Part shown: positions 1-5,632 of the stretch, one piece after another
Position numbering within the stretch: the first letter of the stretch is position 1
How the letters are laid out: each line of letters begins with the position of its first letter
DNA from: DATKQY01 sp035532475
GTDB lineage: Bacteria > Actinomycetota > Acidimicrobiia > Acidimicrobiales > Bog-793
NCBI GenBank assembly: GCA_035532475.1
Contig: DATKQY010000037.1
Location: 1 to 14,258, forward strand
Direction of reading: 5' to 3'
Length of the DNA: 14,258 nt
Position numbers and translations under genes: made by a program
Notes under the pieces: model-generated
Told to the model about the DNA's origin: nothing
The model's database searches: none
The model's input: the letters and a program-made list of their open reading frames with translations, nothing else

Positions 1-66
1 CGCCACCGCCCGGAGGTGCTCCCGGTGGGTCTCGAAGCGCTGGGCGAGCAGGTCACGGTCGCTCAC
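1..66 (-). CDS. Sigma-70 family (ECF/SigJ-like) RNA polymerase sigma factor, N-terminus only
   Basis: Only the first 22 codons lie in the window; the gene runs off the left edge. Reading the minus strand from GTG at 66 gives VSDRDLLAQRFETHREHLRA then VA. The pattern 'FExHRxxLRAVA' is the opening of region 2 in ECF sigma factors of the SigJ/ECF41 type, which direct RNA polymerase to a small set of promoters. An AGAGG element about 8 nt upstream of GTG 66 supports this start; an in-frame GTG at 72 is the alternative. It is divergent from the VOC gene, and many genes to its right (YCII, SnoaL, VOC, DHFR types) are families known to neighbour such sigma factors. The identification rests on a short peptide, so the subclass is inference. 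Confidence 0.6.
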   Translation of the reverse strand, partial: MSDRDLLAQRFETHREHLRAVA

Positions 67-88
67 GGTCACATCCTCTGGTTCGCTG

Positions 89-106
89 TCGTCATACCCC
101 TGACGA
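89..106. promoter_or_regulatory. Inverted repeat in the sigma factor/VOC divergent promoter
   Basis: TCGTCA-N6-TGACGA is a perfect 6+6 bp inverted repeat. It lies 22 bp upstream of the sigma factor GTG (minus strand) and about 40 bp upstream of the VOC start. The position suits an operator or activator site shared by both genes. The regulator is unknown. Confidence 0.35.
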
Positions 107-114
107 GACACCGC

Positions 115-129
115 GGGTCGATGCGACCC
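115..129. promoter_or_regulatory. Second inverted repeat in the divergent promoter
   Basis: GGGTCG-ATG-CGACCC is a perfect 6+6 bp inverted repeat ending 18 bp before the VOC start codon. It could be a protein-binding site, or a small hairpin in the 5' leader of the VOC transcript. Function is inferred only from symmetry and position. Confidence 0.3.
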
Positions 130-147
130 ACGACGCTAGGAGTGACG

Positions 148-504
148 ATGACCGGCTCTTCCACCGAGGGAATCAAGACCGTGCTGCATCCCGTGTCCGA
201 CCTGGCGACGGCCAAGGCGGTGTACGCCGCCCTGCTCGGCGTACCGCCCCAGACCGACGAGTCCTACTACGTCGGCTTCGAGGCCGCCGGTCAGCACATC
301 GGACTGCTGCCGGGCGGTGGACCGCAGGGCATGACCTCGCCGGTGGCCTACTGGCACGTGCCGGACCTCGAGGCGAAGCTGGCCGAGGTGACCGCCGCGG
401 GTGCCACGGTGAACGAGGCCGTCCACGACGTCGGTGGCGGCCGCCTGGTGGCCACCGTCACCGACCCCGATGGCAACGTCCTCGGGCTGATCCAGGACCG
501 GTGA
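148..504 (+). CDS. VOC-fold (glyoxalase/bleomycin-resistance type) protein
   Basis: The product is 118 residues, the usual size of a single-unit vicinal oxygen chelate protein. Residues 12-31 (VLHPVSDLATAKAVYAALLG) form the first beta-alpha module, and residues 104-118 (VTDPDGNVLGLIQDR) are the typical closing motif of the second. The last metal-ligand Glu seen in true glyoxalases (xxGNxxEL) is replaced here (GNVLGL), so metal-dependent glyoxalase chemistry is doubtful and the substrate is unknown. ATG 148 is chosen because AGGAG at 138-142 sits 5 nt upstream; upstream in-frame starts lack such a site. The stop overlaps the next gene's start (GTGA at 501-504), so translation of the two is probably coupled. 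Confidence 0.85.
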   Translation: MTGSSTEGIKTVLHPVSDLATAKAVYAALLGVPPQTDESYYVGFEAAGQHIGLLPGGGPQGMTSPVAYWHVPDLEAKLAEVTAAGATVNEAVHDVGGGRLVATVTDPDGNVLGLIQDR

Positions 505-954
505 GTGCTGACCCCCGCTCCCGCGCCCAGCGCCGTCGCGACACCGGGCATCGGCTCATCCACGACGTCGATGTCTGGGTGGCGAGTGCCTCGGCGGACG
601 GTGCGCCGTATCTGGTGCTGCTGTCCTTCGACTGGGACGGCGAGGCGCTGCCTATGGCCACGCCGACGGACGGCCCGACCGGCAGGGAACCTGGCCGCCA
701 CCCGGGCCGTCCGGCCGGGGCTGGGCCACACCCGCGACGTGTCCATGATCGATGGCGAAGTCGAGGTCCTCGAGATCGACGCGCTGGCGCAGGAGCGGGG
801 TGACCGCTTCGCCGCGCGCACTGGCTTCGACACGCGTGCGCTGGCCGCGCCGTGCCGCTGGTTCCGCGTCTCCCCGCGCCGCATCCGGGCTTGGCGCGAG
901 GTGAACGAGATGCCCGGCCGCGAGCTGATGCGCGGCGGCCGCTGGTCGGTCTGA
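501..954 (+). pseudogene. PPOX-type (pyridoxamine 5'-phosphate oxidase fold) flavin/F420 protein, frameshifted
   Basis: GTG 501 overlaps the VOC stop codon. The first frame reads LIHDVDVWVASASADGAPYL and continues to GEALPMATPTDGPTGR, the N-terminal half of an actinobacterial PPOX-fold protein. Family proteins continue with 'NLAATRxVRxxLGxTRDVxMIDG', and exactly this is found in the +1 frame, running through RVSPRRIRAWREVNEMPGRE to the TGA at 952-954. One surplus G in GGG at 685-687 explains the switch; removing it gives a full protein of about 150 residues. Such proteins bind FMN or F420 in a split beta-barrel dimer. As written, the product stops after about 100 residues at 803. The intact flanking codons mean a sequencing error is as likely as a recent mutation. 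Confidence 0.75.
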
Positions 955-975
955 CGCCTCGGCCGGGCGCGCCGC

Positions 976-1140
976 GTGGCCTTCCCTGACCGCTGGCACC
1001 TCATCATCACCGAAGCCGTCCGCTGCCGCCCCCAGCTGCTTGCTCTGCCGGAGTCACTCGACCAGCCAGAACCCCGCCGAGAGGAGGCCGTGGCCTTCAT
1101 GGAGACCGCTTTGGTTGCCGCCCGCGCCCTTATCGCGTGA
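976..1140 (+). CDS. Possible small hypothetical protein (54 aa)
   Basis: GTG 976 to TGA 1138 encodes 54 residues, beginning VAFPDRWHLIITEAVRC and ending ETALVAARALIA. About 80% of codons end in G or C, as in neighbouring genes, which is the main support. The frame stays open upstream to the PPOX stop, but there is no convincing ribosome binding site before the GTG. The C-terminal part looks helical and amphipathic. No family is recognised. It may be a real small gene, or the surviving tail of a lost gene in this degraded zone. Confidence 0.25.
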   Translation: MAFPDRWHLIITEAVRCRPQLLALPESLDQPEPRREEAVAFMETALVAARALIA

Positions 1141-1395
1141 ACCGTCGACGGGACCGGCGTCTCAGAAACGAAGGCTGCTTGAACGCCTACATGATGTTCG
1201 ATCGAGGTCTTGTAGCAGCTGGCCGAGCAGGTCCCGCAGCTGGCCGGAGTTCGAATAGCGACAACGCAGCTCCACCAAATCGCCACCAGATGTCGACGCT
1301 GGTCAGGAACATGACGACCAGGCCAGAGTCGACGGGAATCGAACCGGTCGGTACCGCCGGGAGCACCACTATGGGGCGCCCACCGACGTAGCCGA
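1141..1395. other. Non-coding spacer containing the left 37-bp repeat
   Basis: No gene is supported here. The stretch holds the left copy of the direct repeat (1248-1284) and, on the minus strand near 1332-1348, a tRNA T-arm-like sequence without the rest of a tRNA. It leads into the VapB promoter. Base composition is less GC-rich than in the genes. Confidence 0.4.
1248..1284 (+). repeat. 37-bp direct repeat, left copy (flanks VapBC)
   Basis: The core gttcgaatagcgacaac, a 6-bp variable part, and ccaccaaatcgcc recur at 2100-2136 in the same orientation. 34 of 37 positions are identical, and all mismatches fall in the central 6 bp. The two copies bracket the vapBC pair. This could be a mobile cassette boundary, a recombination site or a dispersed repeat; the sequence alone does not decide. 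Confidence 0.75.
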
Positions 1396-1398
1396 ATG

Positions 1399-1412
1399 GT
1401 ATGCTGGCATAC
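1399..1412. promoter_or_regulatory. Palindromic operator overlapping the vapB promoter
   Basis: GTATGCTGGCATAC is a perfect 6-2-6 palindrome ending 1 bp before the vapB GTG. It contains TATGCT, a plausible -10 element whose spacing would put transcription start at or next to the GTG, giving a leaderless message. Type II antitoxins with a ribbon-helix-helix domain repress their own operon by binding such palindromes, so this is the likely VapB/VapBC operator. Confidence 0.6.
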
Positions 1413-1413
1413 G

Positions 1414-1656
1414 GTGAAACGAACCACGGTGAAGCTGCCAGACGAGCTCGATGCTCGACTGCGTCACGAATCGCAGCGTCGCGGTCGCACGGTCTCCGAG
1501 CTGACGCGCGAGGCGATCGACCAGTACCTCGGCGGGTCGGACGATCGGGGCAAGCGACACCTGCTTGCGGCGGGGGCCGGACGAAGCGGGCACCAGGACA
1601 TCTCCGAGCGCGTCGAGGAGATCCTGTCGAAGGAGCTCAGGGCATCGCGCTCCTGA
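1414..1656 (+). CDS. vapB: VapB-type ribbon-helix-helix antitoxin
   Basis: The product is 80 residues. Residues 1-40 (VKRTTVKLPDELDARLRHES, then QRRGRTVSELTREAIDQYL) form a classic ribbon-helix-helix DNA-binding domain: a basic/hydrophobic beta strand followed by two helices. The C-terminal half ends with a helix, DISERVEEILSKEL, that in this family would cover the toxin active site. GTG 1414 is chosen because homologues begin with 'MKRTTxKLP' and the operator lies immediately upstream; there is no Shine-Dalgarno sequence, consistent with leaderless translation. It dimerises, binds the operator at 1399-1412 and neutralises the VapC encoded next. The frame overlaps the start of the toxin gene, as expected for co-translated toxin-antitoxin pairs. 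Confidence 0.85.
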   Translation: MKRTTVKLPDELDARLRHESQRRGRTVSELTREAIDQYLGGSDDRGKRHLLAAGAGRSGHQDISERVEEILSKELRASRS

Positions 1657-2057
1657 TCGACACCGGCCCGTTGTACGCGTACATCGACGCCGACGACCGC
1701 CACCATGGCGAGTGCCTCGAGCTGCTCGAGACGCACCCTGGACCGCTGCTTGTCCCGATCCTCGTCGTGAGCGAGGTCGCTTACCTCGTCGCGACGCGTC
1801 TCGGCGTCGGACCGGAGGTCCGATTCCTCGGCGATCTCGCCGCCGGCACGCTGAACCCGGAGCCGGTCCGCGCCGGCGACTGGTTGCGAATCGCCGAGCT
1901 GACCGCGCGATATGGCGACCTCCCGCTCGGCACGGTGGACGCCTCCGTCGTTACAGCAGCCGAACGACTGAAGATCAGCGAGGTCGCCACGCTTGACCGA
2001 AGACATTTCAGTGTCGTACGGCCGAGTCACCAGCCGGCCTTCGAGCTGCTCCCTTGA
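1644..2057 (+). CDS. vapC: VapC-type PIN-domain ribonuclease toxin
   Basis: The PIN domain (about 137 residues) carries all four acidic residues that bind Mg2+/Mn2+: D6 (LLIDTGPLYAYID), E44 (VSEVAYLV), D99 (GTVDASVV) and D118 (ATLDRRHF), numbered from 1644. PIN toxins of this type cleave tRNA or rRNA and stop growth when the antitoxin is degraded. No ATG, GTG or TTG exists where the family N-terminus should begin. The options are ATC at 1644, 8 nt after AAGGAG (1630-1635), or CTG at 1653, which overlaps the vapB stop (CTGA). TTG 1671 would delete the first catalytic Asp. The start is therefore uncertain, and the toxin may be translated weakly or not at all. Confidence 0.8.
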   Translation: MALLIDTGPLYAYIDADDRHHGECLELLETHPGPLLVPILVVSEVAYLVATRLGVGPEVRFLGDLAAGTLNPEPVRAGDWLRIAELTARYGDLPLGTVDASVVTAAERLKISEVATLDRRHFSVVRPSHQPAFELLP

Positions 2058-2099
2058 GGACGTCTACGACGGCGTCCAACCTGCTTCGCGCCTCTCGCC

Positions 2100-2136
2100 A
2101 GTTCGAATAGCGACAACCCAACACCACCAAATCGCC
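2100..2136 (+). repeat. 37-bp direct repeat, right copy (flanks VapBC)
   Basis: This is the second copy of the element at 1248-1284, 852 bp away and in the same orientation, with 34 of 37 positions identical. It ends 4 bp before the stop codon of the YCII pseudogene on the other strand and starts about 40 bp after vapC. The unit between the copies contains only vapBC and its promoter. Confidence 0.75.
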
Positions 2137-2140
2137 GTGT

Positions 2141-2417
2141 TCAGACCCGCTCGAAGAAGACAGCAGGTCGAACGGCGGGTGCTACGTCGGCGAAGGGGTA
2201 CTCGGCGGCGATCTCGAGCGCCCGCGCCTCGCTCTCACAGTCGAGGATGAACAGCCTGGACACGAAGTCCCTCGCCTCGAGATAGGGGCCGTCGGTCACG
2301 GCCGGCAGCCGTCGCGCACCCGCACCGTCCTGGCCGTCAGCTCGTCACCGAGGCCGTAGGCGGCGAGGAGCTCTCCGGTCCCGGCGTACCGTCTGTTGAA
2401 GGCGTCGACTCGGTCAT
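2141..2417 (-). pseudogene. YCII/DGPF-domain protein, frameshifted remnant
   Basis: Three reading-frame pieces of one YCII/DGPF protein lie in order on the minus strand. ATG 2417, preceded by GGAGG, opens with MTE. A second frame continues VDAFNRRYAGTGELLAAYGL and then GDELTARTVRVRDG to a stop at 2296. A third frame from 2299 reads VTDGPYLEARDF, then LFILDCESEARALEIAAEYP to a stop at 2141. The joined order matches the family, including the 'TVRVRDG..PAVTDGPY' motif from which DGPF proteins take their name. Single-base deletions near 2408 and near 2303 account for both breaks. The N-terminal beta strand expected upstream is not seen, so the gene may also be truncated. The family is commonly encoded beside ECF sigma factors; its biochemical role is unclear. 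Confidence 0.65.
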
Positions 2418-2427
2418 CTCAGCCTCC

Positions 2428-2747
2428 TCGCCTCGTAGCGTCGCGGTCATCGCCGCCGGCAGTAGATCGCAGCGGGGGTGGAGCCTCGACATCCGGCCCG
2501 ACCGGTCCGCCGGGCAACGCGTCACGTCGGGCGACCACGCCCCGGCCCGGCGGCGTCGAGTTCGACCGATCCGCTCCGATCATCGGGTGGCCGGGCGCGG
2601 GAGCACCCGGGGCACGACACGGGGGACCCATGCCGCCGCGGACACGACTACCACGATGGGCCGGCAGCTGCCGACACTCGCTCGCGGTCGGGTCGCTCGT
2701 GCCGTCTCGGCCAGGAACGACGACGAGGTGCCGCGCGCGTCGGGAGG
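2428..2747. other. Gene-free stretch between divergent remnants
   Basis: This 320-bp stretch separates the YCII remnant (minus) from the DHFR remnant (plus). Open frames here are weak on both strands, without ribosome binding sites or recognisable family motifs. It presumably held promoters for the two flanking genes and perhaps the missing N-terminus of YCII. Nothing further is supported. Confidence 0.4.
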
Positions 2748-3260
2748 ATGGGCAATCTGATTCGGACTCGGACGGGCGTTACCGCCGACGGCTCCGTCGC
2801 CACCTCGAACCAGTTGCCCGTGCTGGCGTCCATGCGGGGGTTCCGGCCGCGCCGCTCCTGCGGGTTCCGGGAGTTCATCAAGGACTGCGACGCGGTCGTC
2901 ATGGGGCGCACGACGTTCCTCTCGGCGCTCGGCTGCGGGTCTACGTCCTGACCTCGACCCCCCTCCCCCCAGAGACGCCGCCGGACGTCATCTCGTCCGA
3001 AGGCGGCCCTGCGGGCCTGCTCGAGCAGCTGCGCTCGCGCGGCTCCGACGCCGACGTCCACCTCGTCGGTGGCCGGCGGACGATCCGCGCCTTCCACGAG
3101 CTCGGTGCCCTCGACCGCTTGGAGCTCGTGGTGTTGCCCTTCCTCGCAGGCGGCGGCGTCCCGCTGTCTCCCGCCGGTTCACCTCCGATGTCGTTGCGCC
3201 TGCTCCGCTCCGGCCGGAGCTATCCCGACGGGGCGCTCGAGGCCGTCTACGTGCCGCTGA
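2748..3260 (+). pseudogene. Dihydrofolate reductase/RibD C-terminal domain-like reductase, disrupted
   Basis: ATG 2748 opens MGNLIRTRTGVTADGSVAT, and this frame continues through GFREFIKDCDAVVMGRTTFL to about 2931. The matching continuation, LRVYVLTSTPLPPETPPDVI through DADVHLVGGRRTIRAFHELG to MSLRLLRSGRSYPDGALEAV, lies in another frame from 2933. Family members have several residues (around a W-P-W motif) between the two parts, so a short deletion that is not a multiple of three best explains the break. The fold uses NADPH (VHLVGG is the cofactor-binding turn) to reduce an unidentified substrate; these proteins are not true folate reductases. The second frame has no stop at the usual end, while the first frame stops at 3258-3260. 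GGGAGG directly abuts the ATG, an unusually short spacing. Confidence 0.7.
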
Positions 3261-3277
3261 GCGGGCCGCACCGTAGC

Positions 3278-3292
3278 CGGCCCTTCGGGCCG
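3278..3292. terminator. Small hairpin between convergent genes
   Basis: CGGCCC-TTC-GGGCCG forms a perfect 6-bp stem with a 3-nt loop in the gap between the DHFR remnant (plus) and the YciI-like gene (minus). No T-run follows, as is usual in high-GC genomes. It is a plausible bidirectional terminator. Confidence 0.35.
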
Positions 3293-3331
3293 CGTCGTCA
3301 TCCCCGCGAGGCGGGCGCAGCGGATCCCCGC

Positions 3332-3640
3332 TCAGGCCGAGCGCGCACGCCTCGTGCCGTCGAGCCAGACGGTCCAGGGTCGCACCTCGCCGATCCGGAG
3401 AAGCCCCGGCGTCGCCCATGGATCCCCGTCGAGACGCGCCTCGACCTCGTGCTCGTCGGCGGCTTCGACGACGAGCAGGGTCTGCTCGCCGTCCCCGACC
3501 GGGCCGCCGAGGACGACGAAGCCCTCGTCGACGAGCCGGTCCATGAACGCCGCGTGCTCGTTCCAGGCGCGTTGCTCCCTGATCTGGAGCGCTGCGTCCC
3601 AGCTCGGACCGTGGACCATCGTCAGGGCGAAGATCGTCAC
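3332..3640 (-). CDS. YciI-like (YCII-related domain) protein
   Basis: The 102-residue product spans a whole single YCII domain and is the only intact short enzyme-like gene in this part of the window. Visible family features are GPSWD (11-15), WNEHAAFMDRLVDEGFVVLG (26-45), which contains the conserved His29, then GGPVGDGE (45-52), and DPW at 73-75, whose Asp is the other conserved polar residue of the putative active site. The C-terminal RIGEVRPWTVWL is also typical. The fold is a ferredoxin-like dimer; the reaction is not established. GTG 3640 is preferred because it preserves the first beta strand; ATG at 3619 would remove it. It lies 62 bp downstream of the SnoaL-like remnant on the same strand and may have been co-transcribed with it. 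Confidence 0.8.
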   Translation of the reverse strand: MTIFALTMVHGPSWDAALQIREQRAWNEHAAFMDRLVDEGFVVLGGPVGDGEQTLLVVEAADEHEVEARLDGDPWATPGLLRIGEVRPWTVWLDGTRRARSA

Positions 3641-3702
3641 GACGTGAGCGTACGCTGGTCGGCCCGGCGACTCGCGAGACGCTCCGCCAGGACCGTCCGG
3701 GC

Positions 3703-4089
3703 TCAGCCGCGGATGCCGGCCGCCTCGGCGGCGGACCCCCGGTCGTCGCAGCACTGGATCTCGGTGATGCGACCCCCGCGGACGAGGTAGACGTGGAGGA
3801 ACGCCCGGCCGCCCGGTCGCTTGTCCCCCTCGGGCCACCAGCGAGAGGCCGCAGAGGATGCCGTTCGTCCCTTCGACGAGATCGGTGACGTCCCCGTCCG
3901 CTCCGCCCGCGGGCAGGCGTGCGAACGCCCCGACGACGTCGGTGCACGTGCGGCACCTGTTCGGACGGTCGCCGTCGCTCCAGCGGGCGTCCTCGGCGAG
4001 CATGAGGCGAGGGCGTCGAGATCCCGGATGGAGTACGCGCGTCGCAGGCGCTCGGCGACAGCTCCTGCGGCGCCGGGGTCCTGTGCCAC
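3703..4089 (-). pseudogene. SnoaL-like/NTF2-fold protein with two compensating frameshifts
   Basis: From GTG 4089 the first frame reads VAQDPGAAGAVAERLRRAYS and IRDLDALA. The middle of the protein (MLAEDARWSDGDRPNR, then VGAFARL and VTDLVEGTNGILCGLSLVA) lies in another frame. The end (RAFLHVYLVRGGRITEIQCC) returns to the first frame and stops at 3703. The combined order is that of an NTF2-like SnoaL protein of about 128 residues, a cone-shaped fold used by small cyclases, isomerases and binding proteins. A one-base deletion near 4003-4006 and one surplus base in a run of five C at 3825-3829 explain both switches. As written, about 60 internal residues are out of frame, so the product would not fold. 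Paired indels, one at a homopolymer, make a sequence error a serious possibility. Confidence 0.7.
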
Positions 4090-4287
4090 CGAGACAGTCT
4101 TGTACCGGGACGGCCCGCTCGGTGCGGCTCCGCCGCAGCGGTGCCGTCGTCGCCCGTCGGTGCAGGCCGCGCCGGCGACGCGATGAGCGCATGCGCGTGA
4201 CCTAAGGCACTTCCCGGCGTTCGTCGGTCGGTGGCAGCGTATGGGCAGTAGGGAGGCGTGAGCCGGGCGAGGAGGTGCCACGGACCG

Positions 4288-4344
4288 ATGCGCACCACGA
4301 GGATCCTGGTGGACGTGGTCGAGATCGCGCGGTCGTCGCGGTGA
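4288..4344 (+). CDS. Possible 18-codon leader peptide upstream of archease
   Basis: ATG 4288 to TGA 4342 encodes MRTTRILVDVVEIARSSR. Its stop codon overlaps the likely GTG start of the archease gene in a GTGA arrangement. GAGGAGG at 4269-4275 lies 12 nt before the ATG, slightly long but the strongest ribosome binding site nearby, while the archease GTG has none of its own. Translation of the short ORF would therefore deliver ribosomes to the archease start. No family is recognised and the peptide itself need not be functional. Confidence 0.35.
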   Translation: MRTTRILVDVVEIARSSR

Positions 4345-4844
4345 CCGACGCCGACGCGAGCGCGCGTACCGGGCTCGGGCCGGTCCCGGCCCCGGCCCCG
4401 GTCGGCGACGACCTCGCCGACCAGCCTCCTGCCGCCGGGCACCGAGTCGTGCCGCGCACGAGCGACTGCGTCATCGAGGCCTGGGGGCCAGACGCTGCGG
4501 CCTGCGTCAGCGAGGCCCTCGAGGCGCTGGTCGAGGGATTCGCGGAGGTGCTGGACACGCCGTCCTCGCGCGTCCTCCCGCTCGCCGCGGCGCCGGGGGG
4601 AGCCGAGGACGGCCTGGTCGCGCTGCTCGAGGACGTGATCTACACGGTCGACGTCTTCTCGGTCGTGCCGGTCCGCTTCCATCTCGCGCTCTCCGAGGGG
4701 GGAGCGATCGCGGGCGACATGGAGGTCGTCCCCCTCGACCAGGTGGTGATCGTCGGGCCGATGCCGAGGGCGGTCTCCTACCACGAGCTGTCGATGACGG
4801 CCCGGCCGGGCGGCTGGCGCTGCCGTGTGCTGATCGAGGTCTGA
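4341..4844 (+). CDS. Archease (RtcB RNA-ligase activator family)
   Basis: The archease domain occupies residues 33-167. It starts GHRVVPRTSDCVIEAWGP, with Asp42 corresponding to the conserved Asp of the 'HTADxxIxA' motif. It continues through LLEDVIYTVDVFSVVPVRFH and ends VSYHELSMTARPGGWRCRVL. Archease helps the RNA ligase RtcB turn over by promoting its guanylylation, in RNA repair or tRNA splicing. No rtcB lies in the window. The first 32 residues are a Pro/Ala-rich extension absent from typical archeases. GTG 4341 is preferred because it overlaps the stop of the short upstream ORF; GTG 4275 would extend the poorly conserved N-terminus. The 125-bp gap before the next gene leaves co-transcription open. 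Confidence 0.8.
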   Translation: MTDADASARTGLGPVPAPAPVGDDLADQPPAAGHRVVPRTSDCVIEAWGPDAAACVSEALEALVEGFAEVLDTPSSRVLPLAAAPGGAEDGLVALLEDVIYTVDVFSVVPVRFHLALSEGGAIAGDMEVVPLDQVVIVGPMPRAVSYHELSMTARPGGWRCRVLIEV

Positions 4845-4969
4845 CGCTCGACGCCCCGCCGCATCCGCCGGTGGCGACGCGGCCGGGCAACCCAGGTCGC
4901 GCCGGAGGTCGCTGACCGACCTTCTCCTCTGGCGACCGCCCGCGCGAGGCAGGACACTGGAGGTGGCAG

Positions 4970-5620
4970 GTGAGGAGGCGGTTCGTCGTGTTCCGTGACC
5001 GCTTGGATGCCGGTCGGCGGCTGGCCGGCGAGCTGGCGCACCTCGAAGGCGAGGACGTCGTGGTCCTCGGACTGCCGAGAGGCGGCGTGCCCGTCGCCTT
5101 CGAGGTGGCCCGGGCGCTCGGGGCGCCGCTCGACGTCATCGTCGTGCGCAAGCTCGGCGTGCCGTTCCAGCCGGAGCTCGCCATGGGGGCGATCGGCGAG
5201 GAAGGCGTGCTCGTCCTCCAGCCCGACGTGGTGCGGATGGCCGGCGTCGGCGAGCAGGAGCTGGCCGCCGTCGAGCGGCGCGAGGGGGCCGAGCTCGAGC
5301 GCCGGGCGGCGCGGTTCCGCGCCGGGCGCCCCCGGCCGTCCCTCGAGGGGCGCACGGCGGTGATCGTCGACGACGGCATCGCCACCGGGTCCACCGCGCG
5401 GGCGGCCTGTCAGGTGGCCCGGGCCCAGGGCGCGGCGCGCGTGGTGCTGGCGGTGCCGGTGGCACCCGGGTCGTCGGCGAGCGAGCTCTCCGACGCCGCC
5501 GACGAGCTCGTCATCCTCGAGCTACCTGAGCCGTTCTTCGCCGTCGGCGAGTGGTACGAGGACTTCTCCCAGATCTCCGACGACGAGGTCGTCACCCTCC
5601 TTCGGCGGGCAGCCGCGTAG
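4970..5620 (+). CDS. Phosphoribosyltransferase family protein
   Basis: The product is 216 residues with a type I PRTase fold. Residues 131-142 (VIVDDGIATGST) are the PRPP-binding signature: two acidic residues followed by the phosphate loop. Residues 32-41 (VLGLPRGGVP) form the pyrophosphate-binding loop region, and LDVIVVRKLGVPFQPELAMG (54-73) is the hallmark of a group of stand-alone PRTases in actinobacteria whose substrate base has not been defined. The family is often found with hydrolases or stress genes rather than nucleotide biosynthesis genes. GTG 4970 is supported by GGAGG at 4959-4963, 6 nt upstream. Its stop lies 12 bp before the next gene, so this opens an operon with the membrane protein and the LLM oxidoreductase. 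Confidence 0.85.
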   Translation: MRRRFVVFRDRLDAGRRLAGELAHLEGEDVVVLGLPRGGVPVAFEVARALGAPLDVIVVRKLGVPFQPELAMGAIGEEGVLVLQPDVVRMAGVGEQELAAVERREGAELERRAARFRAGRPRPSLEGRTAVIVDDGIATGSTARAACQVARAQGAARVVLAVPVAPGSSASELSDAADELVILELPEPFFAVGEWYEDFSQISDDEVVTLLRRAAA

Positions 5621-5632
5621 GAGGGCCAGGAT

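Noticed and set aside
1332..1348. tRNA T-arm-like sequence on the minus strand (TTCGATT loop with mostly paired stems)
   Set aside because: One stem pair is C-C, no matching acceptor strand or anticodon arm lies upstream, and no CCA follows; it is at most a remnant.
1248..2136. CRISPR-like array from the 37-bp repeats
   Set aside because: Only two copies exist, 852 bp apart, with a toxin-antitoxin operon between them and no spacers or cas genes.
2655..2760. Short plus-strand ORF ending inside the DHFR start
   Set aside because: No ribosome binding site, low-complexity Arg/Ala composition and no family resemblance.
2988..4784. A 598-codon minus-strand open frame
   Set aside because: It crosses the archease gene in antisense and three unrelated remnants; only stretches belonging to the SnoaL-like and YciI-like genes look like protein.
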